Positions 56,304-64,000 of a DNA stretch of 64,000 bases are shown here, one piece after another. Source of the stretch: Thuidium tamariscinum (taxonomy: Eukaryota; Streptophyta; Bryopsida; Hypnales; Thuidiaceae); the NCBI GenBank assembly GCA_947034885.2, contig OX344756.2, positions 20,319,489 through 20,383,488 on the forward strand, given 5' to 3'. Made by a program: the position numbers and the translations under genes. The notes beneath the pieces were generated by a model that made no database searches, was not told the DNA's origin, and saw only the letters and a program-made list of their open reading frames with translations. Within the stretch, counting starts at the first letter, position 1; every line of letters begins with the position of its first letter.

Positions 56304-56804
56304 TCACTGGAGCACGGCGCACCCGTTAGGGTTGATGAGCTTCTCGTCCGCGTAACCGTTGAGAGTGAGCCCGGCCTGCCCAGTCGCGCACGGCCCATTT
56401 CCCACCCCGATGCTCAACACCCCAACCTCCACCACCAAGCTTTCCAAGACGCCCGCTTCTCCACTCGCAGTGTCAATGTAGAGCGCATTGTTCACCTGGA
56501 ACTGCAGCGGCCCCTCCACGTCCACCGACAATGTCGCGCTCGCTCCAGGCGCCAGCGCGGTAGACTGGGGCGTGCCGGATGGGGACGCCCCGATGGTCAC
56601 GTTCAGAGTCTCTGTCAAGTTGCTCACGAACGTCACGTCCACGAAGCTAACCGGAGAGACGGCCTCGGGAGTGGTGGACCATGTTCGCCCTTGGGCCTCG
56701 GCTTGGGCACAGGGAGCTGTCGATGCAAACAGCACCAGAAGTAGCGACGCGGCAAGAGCAAGACTGCTGGATTGGTAGCCCGAGTTGCAGGAAATGAACG
56801 CCAT
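56304..56804 (-). CDS. Small secreted protein, family unknown
   Basis: An intact intronless 166-codon gene starts at ATG 56804 with good context (gaccATGGcg) and ends TGA at 56304-56306. Residues 1-36 form a signal peptide (basic-poor start, then LALAASLLLVLFA, likely cut after CAQA). The mature part of about 130 residues is rich in Ser, Thr, Val, Leu and Gly, carries NLT and NVT glycosylation sequons, and has two Cys (GPCATG and GCAVLQ at the C-terminus) that could pair. The alternating polar/hydrophobic pattern suggests a beta-sandwich. GC content is far above the surroundings and third positions favour G/C, as in an expressed gene. I do not recognise the family; an apoplastic role is inferred only from the signal peptide. 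Confidence 0.75.
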   Translation of the reverse strand: MAFISCNSGYQSSSLALAASLLLVLFASTAPCAQAEAQGRTWSTTPEAVSPVSFVDVTFVSNLTETLNVTIGASPSGTPQSTALAPGASATLSVDVEGPLQFQVNNALYIDTASGEAGVLESLVVEVGVLSIGVGNGPCATGQAGLTLNGYADEKLINPNGCAVLQ

Positions 56805-56895
56805 GGTCGATTGGTCGAAGGGAAATTAATGGATGCGAGTGGGGATGGGAGGATAGATGGGAGGAATTAGTTGCTGGGGTGTTCTGGGGCTGCAG

Positions 56896-56903
56896 CTTAT
56901 ATA
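56896..56903 (-). promoter_or_regulatory. TATA box of the secreted-protein gene
   Basis: TATATAAG on the minus strand, about 92 bp upstream of the ATG, fits a standard core promoter with a leader of roughly 60 nt. It supports the chosen start and strand. Confidence 0.7.
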
Positions 56904-56904
56904 C

Positions 56905-58214
56905 TGGTCGATCCGATCCCACCCCATCTCATCCCAGGAAGTCGCAACGGCAGGCCCAGGCCATGGTTGTTGAATCTATTCAAAGAAAAAAATCACTGCG
57001 AGCTAGAATTGAATTTGATCACCCCTGCAGCAACGTGACGTTAAGGATGACACTAATGAAAACGTCATCAATTCCAACACTGGAAGGTGCATGGTATGAA
57101 TGATGAACGACGGTTTCAAGCGTGTGTCAGTGCATGAAATTGTGGTTCCTTCCAAAGTTGGCATTCGATCAAGTGAACGACATTTTCAAACCCTATGGCC
57201 TAGAATTGAATTCACTGCTTGCTTGCTGAAGTTGATGCATGTTTCAAATTTTGATGCTGATGGAAAACGCGTGGCTTTAAAAAGCATGTTCCGAATAGAT
57301 TCATTTGTTGCGAGCTAGAAAGGTTCACTAAGTCTTGTTGGGTGATCCTCCAAATTCCAGTGGCGAATTTCAAGAATGCTGAGTGCGAAAAATGTGCCAA
57401 AGGGATCGATGGCCACACCAATCGTCGGACCATGTGCTCACTAGGTACATTTTTGAAGCCAGGGATCCTACAATCGTGAAGAAGCTGTTGCATCTAGCTG
57501 GAGCGTCAATCAAATCGATGTACGGTATACCAATCCTTGTTTACTCTTTACAGCTTGGAGCATTCAAATACCCCAATTAATTGTAGCACTCGCGCTTCAG
57601 GAGAGAGTGAAATTATTCATTTAAAACGTTCATTGAAATGACGCAGTTTCAAGAAATGTCCTACTTAGTTCGATTTCTGGTTGTCCATGAACTCGTTTTC
57701 GAGCTTAATTTATGTAAATACTAACGTGAATGTTACAACTTTGCCGACCGGTTTGAAACACAGACTCCACATAATTTCCGAATTAATTCGACAATCAACT
57801 CAAATTTTCGAGCATGGTATTATGTTTCTAAACGAACAACCAGAGTCCAAGTTTTGAAATTCAAGAGCACAATAAATGAGGACTGGAGTAGAGTAACTTA
57901 AGTGAACGCCGCGGCAACCCCTGCTTGTGGACTCTTGAATCCATCGATCAGAGGGAGTCAAATGCCTCTAAAGTAGGTCAAAGAAGCACAACCATTGTAC
58001 GGTTACAACCTGTTTGCTTATTAGGATAGTTAGTAATCCAATGACGCCGACAGCGGCAATTCGTGACTTTTGGATGACCAGAAGATTATCTGACTTTTTA
58101 GGGAGGGTTATGAAGAGTACCTCATTGACTTTGTACTCTTGCTAGTGTTTGATTTCATGTCAAGTGACTGACGAGAAGTTAGTAAAAAAATTGATCACAA
58201 AATATGCTATTAAC
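56905..58214. other. No confident gene
   Basis: Frames at 57100-57318 and 57383-57580 (plus) contain protein-like pieces (NAECEKCAKGIDGHTNRRTM in another frame) but change frame and have no recognised domain. A decayed coding sequence is possible. Confidence 0.35.
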
Positions 58215-58390
58215 AGATATTTCATTAAAGTGGTGGTATTCATACACCATTTTCCATTCATTTTCTAAAATTGGTATAGATTTCAGACCTCAAGGTTTTA
58301 GAAATCTTGAAGCGGTATACATTTTGGACCGCACGGTCTAAACTTGAAAATGCCAAGTTTGTAGTATACCAACATTTTAACGAAATATCC
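58215..58390. mobile_element. Foldback element related to 49897-50060
   Basis: gatatttc(a/g)ttaaa(g/a)tg pairs with its inverted copy at 58364-58390, about 25 bp with three mismatches. It includes the small palindrome gaccgcacggtc at 58327-58338. Confidence 0.6.
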
Positions 58391-59696
58391 ATTTATTTTA
58401 GTGTATTTGGGGAAGTGGTTGCTCCTTGTTCTATATGTGAGATTTCTCTACAACCGAATGACATTTTTTGAATTTGAGTCTAAGTAACAAAATGAAGGGC
58501 CTTTTTTTCTAGTTTCACTCCAATTTGAATTTTGAAAAAATTCATAATATTGAATATCTTATTGCATTTTGAACTTTAGATGCGTTTTCAATGTCTACTG
58601 TGTTCAAATTATAGAATGATATGGAGATGAGTTTGCACCATAATGATTTTCAGTGTAATTGATATACACTTGTGGAGAAATTTCTTCATTTATTAAAATA
58701 ATTTTCCATTTGATGTGATTTTTCTTCACTTTCACTGTAGAAATTCTCAAAAAAATCAATTCTATACAAAAAATCTAAATCTAAATTCTTTGTGAAGTGT
58801 AGAAGACATGTAGTTTCATCTTTGAAAAATAAATATAAGAAATATCATACATATCTAGTTCCAAAATGGCAACAAACTAAGTGATGGACAATGAAGCTTG
58901 AATCCAATGTTTAGAGGTCTATCCTTTAAGGGTTTAAATCAATTGAGTTCACTCTTCATTCCATTGATGCGGTTGTAGGTGAACTAAAATGCACGGATCT
59001 TTCATCTTATTTGTTATTATTTTAAGCCCAAAGTAGAAAAATTGTTCTCATTTGAGAGAGAGAAAATAGAACTTAGACCTAATCTTGCCTTAAAATACAA
59101 TTGTAGCTAAAATAAGAGTTTATAGTGAAAACCAACTAGTCTTCCTTTATGGGCTTCAACCCTCCAAGAGCCTCTAAAGACTAGCATTGTTGACTCTGCT
59201 AAAGTAATAGTATTTGTTGTTCCATTTTGCCATTTTACTAGGCAATAGATATGCAAATTAATATGCATATCGAATACACTTCGTTGAGAAGGGTGTACAA
59301 CATCAAGCCAAGATTTCCACTTCTCCTTGTGGCACCCCAATTTCACTTTATTTCCTTTTTGCTTGAAGGCCCACAACGTGATTTTATGGAATCGTGCCAA
59401 TTAACCTATACACACTCTCAAGTCGATATTTTGGATTCATGACACATAAACTAAGAGCTTGTTAAGCTATTATTTCATCTAGATACCTTCTCAATCAACC
59501 AAAAAAATATTATGATCTTTAGAAGATAACTATCTCTTGTGATTACACGAATGTAGCATTAACACACACACACCTTTTGAAAAACCAAGAGCCGTTGACC
59601 TCTTTGAAGAAATTTTTTTCTTCCTTTTCAGATGCCGTTGATCTTTAAAAAACATCCACTGTTGATTGGAAACGATCTTGGCCATTTGATCCTGTG
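58391..59696. other. No confident gene
   Basis: Near 58925 cctttaagggtttaaa resembles the end of a TTAA-family element, but no left end was found. The minus frame 59107-59400 reads GCHKEKWKSWLDVVHPSQRS, protein-like yet unrecognised. Confidence 0.35.
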
Positions 59697-59780
59697 GCAT
59701 ACTGATACTAATACGGTATATTATACATGAGATACGGTATATAAGATACCGGATATGATATACAATATATGGATACAAAA
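59697..59780. repeat. Degenerate ATACGGTATA tract
   Basis: atacggtatat, gagatacggtatataag, gataccggatatgata: third tract of the type at 16360 and 48785. Confidence 0.65.
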
Positions 59781-62079
59781 TATATAACCCATATTGTTTG
59801 TCTTTCCAAGTTGGTCTAAGAAATATAAGTATGGTTGGAGGGGGGGGATACCAAAATTAATTTAATTCAAATTTAAATCATTGAATTAATTCAAATTGTA
59901 CTTGTGAATTACTTATTTTTATAAACACTAGGGGAATTTTTTTTTAAAATTAAAATTAAATTTTTTTTGAGGGGGGTGTATTAATAAAAATTAAAAATTA
60001 AAAAAAGTTCAGGTGGGGGTCTTTTGAGTGGATGGTGAGGGAGCTATCCCTCACTATCTATTCAAAAGACAACCTACAACAATCCTTTATGACTAATTCA
60101 AAGGAAAATGAAATGAATAATGTATTTATACAAACAAGTAAGCTAAAATGTGAAAAAATCTATGCAAAATATAGATTAAGGTGTTAAAGATTAATGAAGT
60201 TGACATTTGATATTTTTGTTTCTTCTTTACATTTCTTCATTATTCTATAAGACTTAGCCTTGCTAGATCTCCCTAGAATTGTATTGTAAGTGATTTAAAT
60301 TTAGCCCATGAGCTTTGCTATGATCTTGATATACTATCTATATATAAATTCCAACATTCTCACTCCCTACTAAAGTTAGGTGCTTAGGATAGAGCAAACT
60401 CTCAATGCTTCTTTGTTTTGCTTCCATTGAATTCCATCTTACCATTTATAATTGATATGTGTGTTTAAATAGTAAGCAATTGGTATTGATTCTTCATCCA
60501 TTAGTATAGAATATTGTTTTTGAATTGTATGCAATAGTTATTGCCTATAAAATTTGTTTGGATTGTCATAGTATCTTTTCTAATATTTTTTAACCCTACA
60601 ATATAAAAATAGGGTGCCAAAAAATAGTCTCTAAAATCAATTATAAAAAAACTAGGTGCTCAAAAATATATGTTCTTAGTTTTTTATCTAAAAAATAGGG
60701 AAGAAAAAAATATTCTAAAACACATAAGTACTCCCCAATTATATACCATATTATTGCATGTGATATCTAAATGTATAGAGGTGTAATGGCCTTGTGAGAT
60801 TCCAACTCAGTTTTCAGTCACCTAGCTACAATCTCAAAGCTCCAAAATCTAAGATGTGAATAGATTTGAGGTTTCGGGGATGAGTATCTCTCATGACTTT
60901 TCTATAAATAATATAGGTTAGGCACTAAAATCTTATGATTGGCCAATTTGAGTCAATCATAATTTTTTGTACAATGTGCAATATAATTGGTATATTTTGG
61001 TAAGCATAATTACCATTTCATCCTTGCAAAATTCCATTCAAGCATACCAAATTTTAGTTTCTAAAAACCAAAATTCCATTTTTGGTCATTTTTTTAAACT
61101 AATTTTTATGGTTGTACATAATATTTTATGAAAAACAATTGTTGATGAAATTTTTAATTCAATTACATAGGTGTGTATCATAGAGAACATCTATACACAC
61201 ATCTTTCGTAAATCCAGGAAGAAATCAATGTAAGGTATGAAATGACCAAACTTTATAAAATAGATATCTTTGTATTTTTAACTAGATATTGGCAAAGTAA
61301 TTGCACCATCATGTTGAAGTTTACAAAATTTATTACAATGCAAGACTCAAATAGAAAACTCTAGATAAAATATGAAGATATCTAATAACAAGATATTGAC
61401 AAAGTTTGATCATATGCTGCACTATAATGATTTCTTCCTAGATTTTTTTTTTATGCATATGGGTATTTCCTACATACCTATGCAATTGAATTAAAAAAAT
61501 TCATCAACAATTGCTCTCTAAAAATACTATGTGAAACCATAAAAATTAAACTATACCATGAAAAAATGGAATTTAGTTTCCTTGATATTGAAATTTGGTA
61601 TGTTCAATTGGAATTGCATGGGGGTTGAGTGCTCATTTTACATATTTGTCAAGTCAAGTTTTGTGAGTGCTTTTTAGAGAGATTTGTGTATTTGTTTTGC
61701 TTAAAGATGATGCTTTTTTACTTTGTTAAGTCTTTCACCATCTTCTTTCACCTTGTCTTTACACTTGCATTCTTGAATTCTCATTTTGCAAAATTAAAGT
61801 TGCTTGACTTTGTGTGTGTAGATTAATAAGTTTTTCACTTCACAACAATATGTCTTTTCTTCCTTGTTGTAGCAATTATAAGTGAAAAGAAGTTATGAAA
61901 TTTTATTTCTAATTTAATTTGTTGCTCATGCTTGTAGTACTATGAAAATTGTATACCAACCTATTTCTTCAAAAATCATGGAATTTTATTGATATTTGAA
62001 GAAATTATAAAGCTTTATAGTTTGTAGTTTTTCTGTAATTTATCTTTTTCTAGAGATGTGGTTTTAGGGTAGATAGGCA
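59781..62079. other. No recognisable gene
   Basis: AT-rich sequence. About 100 bp at 60790-60890 are an inverted copy of 44765-44865 (agctccaaaatct, gaatagat.tgag, gagtatctc). Confidence 0.4.
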
Positions 62080-62370
62080 ACCGCTAAACTAAACTAGAGT
62101 GAACTAAATTGAATTGGAGTGAATTAGAATGAACTCAACTAAATTGGACCTATGGACTTGAATGAATTGAATTGGAAAGGATTGGACTAAATTGCATAGC
62201 ATGTCACTTTTCTACCAAAAAACAAATTTCTATCCAAACTTCATCCAAGTCAATGTAGTTGTACATAGATGGGTCAATCATATTCACATGGATGAAATCT
62301 AGATAAAAATCTATTCTACTCAAATTTAGTCCAATCTACTCTAATTAAGTCTACACCAATTTCATTTAAC
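62080..62370. repeat. Degenerate gaattgga/taaattgga repeat with inverted tail
   Basis: From 62084 to 62195 the words gaactaaattg, gaattgga and ggactaaattg recur every 10-12 bp. At 62315-62370 their reverse complements appear (ttagtccaatct, ctaattaagtc), giving a weak foldback structure. Confidence 0.5.
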
Positions 62371-63054
62371 AATTGTCTATCTATTGCAAATCTACACTTC
62401 AAAAAAGATGCAAACTTCAAAACCCTATAACTTCTTCAAAACTCAATCAAATTTCATGATTTTTGACCAAACACTATTTGCAAGAGGACCAAGCACTACT
62501 CACAAGATGATTTGTTGTGTTTCTCATTTGCATAATAAGAATAATGTTGAATCCAACATTAGGTGCATTCACACAAGGTTGTAAGAACTAAATAGCAAAC
62601 CATTTCTGTAAAGTGAATAAAATCCTAATAGTTAAGATTAGTTGTATTAGTATCAAGGATATTTTGGAATGTTTCTTGCATTCCTCAAATATAATACTTG
62701 ATTCTGAAACAAACACCAATTATTTCATTTTAAAGAAAAGTAATTCATTTCAACAATTTCTAAAGAAGAAAATCATGCCAAAGACATACTAGGATAAAAT
62801 AGCCATTTACCGCACATATCTAAAAATTGCACAATACTAACTAACTCTTTCAATTACTACACAATAATTATACAATTCTATTGCCAATTCATTTGCGATG
62901 GGAACCAAATTTTGTATTATGACCAAATGACTATACATTGTACAATGAAGGGATACAAGAAATTTTTAACTAGATTTCAACTTCATCACCTTTAAATTTG
63001 TAGAATTTTTTTTTTTGCATTCTGTTTATTGAAGAGTTCAAGGCTATAGATTAG

Positions 63055-63058
<4 letters not shown>

Positions 63059-63090
<32 letters not shown>
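63059..63090. repeat. (AT)n microsatellite
   Basis: Sixteen AT units in a row, followed by T-rich sequence to about 63127. Confidence 0.95.
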
Positions 63091-63099
<9 letters not shown>

Positions 63100-63252
63100 T
63101 TTCTATTTTTTATTTTTTATTTTTTTAACTTTGAAATAATTTATATATCCCACATTATTCCTCTTACCCCCCCACGAAAAGAAAGAGTTGTCTTTTCAAT
63201 TTAAAAAGATAAAACACAAATCACAAAAAGTTGAAATGACTTTTTAAGTTTT

Positions 63253-63504
63253 ACTAAAACAACATTTTGTGGTGCAATTCAAACAACATATTTCAAAGTT
63301 CATGTGGGACATATAAAGCTCCACCTATATCTCTCTCTTCTAATCCAATACTTCATCGATCTATAGGTCCTAAACATAATATATATTTTAGGTATTTTAG
63401 AGCTATCAAAAATATTACTTTGGAGGGTGAGATATTTTTTACACATCCTACATGAACTTTGAAATATATTGTGTGGATTGTGCTACCAAATGTTGTTTTG
63501 GTAG
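63253..63504. mobile_element. 252-bp foldback element
   Basis: Left ctaaaacaacattttgtgg... and right end pair for about 50 bp, with atatttcaaagttcatg common to both arms. The interior is non-coding. A small non-autonomous DNA element is the likely identity. Confidence 0.75.
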
Positions 63505-63634
63505 AATTTAATTTGAAGTTATTTCAACTTCTTGTGAATTGTAATTTAGAAGTTGTAATTGTATTTTACATTTTGTGATAAGTGATTGATAAGTGATTTG
63601 TATTTTGAATTGAGAAAACAACTCTTTCTATACA

Positions 63635-63960
63635 CATAGGGTGGTTGGAGGTAAGACAAACAATGTGGGATATGTAAATTAGTTCATAGTTTTAAAAAAT
63701 ATCATAAAAACCTAATACTTTGTCCTAAACCCTAAAATAATTGTTGTGCAGAAGATGGTGGTGGTTGTTGTCCTAAGTTTTATTGGGATGATGTCACATA
63801 ACATCTTAGTCCTATGAAATCACAGTCTTGCTAGCTTTGCAACTAACTAGATTTAGTGATTTAGGCCAAAGACTAGGTGGGCCATGTCAACTAGGTCTAC
63901 CTTTGAATGCACGATTTAACATTGTGCCTCTACTTGTAAGATTAGTATAGTTTGACATCT
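63635..63960 (+). repeat. Dispersed repeat, partner of 39195-39530
   Basis: See the partner entry. This copy runs nearly to the window edge, so its far end cannot be placed. Confidence 0.6.
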
Positions 63961-64000
63961 AGCATTTTTCATTCAAGACTAACAAAGTTTTGTTCTATGT

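Noticed and set aside
56259-56778. Plus-strand frames opposite the secreted-protein gene
   Set aside because: They are shadows; the minus strand has signal peptide, TATA box and start context.
1-64000. LTR retrotransposons, retrovirus-like or capsid-bearing elements
   Set aside because: No paired long terminal repeats, primer-binding site or reverse transcriptase, integrase or capsid-like frames were recognised.
1-64000. CRISPR arrays, operons, rRNA and tRNA genes
   Set aside because: No regular spacer-repeat array or cloverleaf with conserved arms seen; the genome is eukaryotic in style. A tRNA scan was not possible by eye with certainty.

Overview
The window looks like nuclear DNA of a moss (bryophyte). 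It is AT-rich and gene-poor. The best marker is an N-terminal protein kinase fused to NB-ARC and leucine-rich repeats (5.7-11.9 kb), the PK-NBS-LRR (PNL) resistance-gene class known from mosses. Introns have normal GT-AG ends and most of the rest is small non-autonomous DNA elements. No bacterial or organellar genes, rRNA or tRNA were recognised.

Layout. 0-5.7 kb: tandem repeats, one copy of a duplicated block, and three small inverted-repeat elements. 5.7-11.9 kb: PNL gene on the minus strand, four exons with intact splice sites but an in-frame stop in three exons, another at its upstream edge and a frameshift in the LRR tail. 12-19.4 kb: repeats, a 78-bp tandem array, and a minus-strand ribosomal protein eS19 copy that keeps its 5' end and two exons but carries a stop. 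19.4-28.4 kb: AT-rich DNA with TTAA-flanked and Mutator-like elements. 28.4-30.7 kb: a GC-rich island of unknown function and the second copy of the duplicated block. 33.0-35.6 kb: a minus-strand, four-exon, Crypton-type tyrosine recombinase (DUF3504-like), with a 125-bp near-perfect hairpin upstream. 36.9-53.3 kb: a dense field of nested inverted-repeat elements, including one with two related long hairpins. 55.3-56.9 kb: an intact intronless gene for a small secreted protein with a TATA box and a tandem array of copies of its own 3' end. 57-64 kb: AT-rich DNA and short repeats.

All three recognisable multi-exon genes carry at least one in-frame stop while keeping clean splice sites and long open frames. 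Together with the nested transposons this suggests a low-constraint region such as pericentromeric, sex-linked or heterochromatic DNA; that is inference. The only gene that looks fully intact is the secreted-protein gene at 56.3-56.8 kb. No operon-like or pathway relation among the genes is visible.
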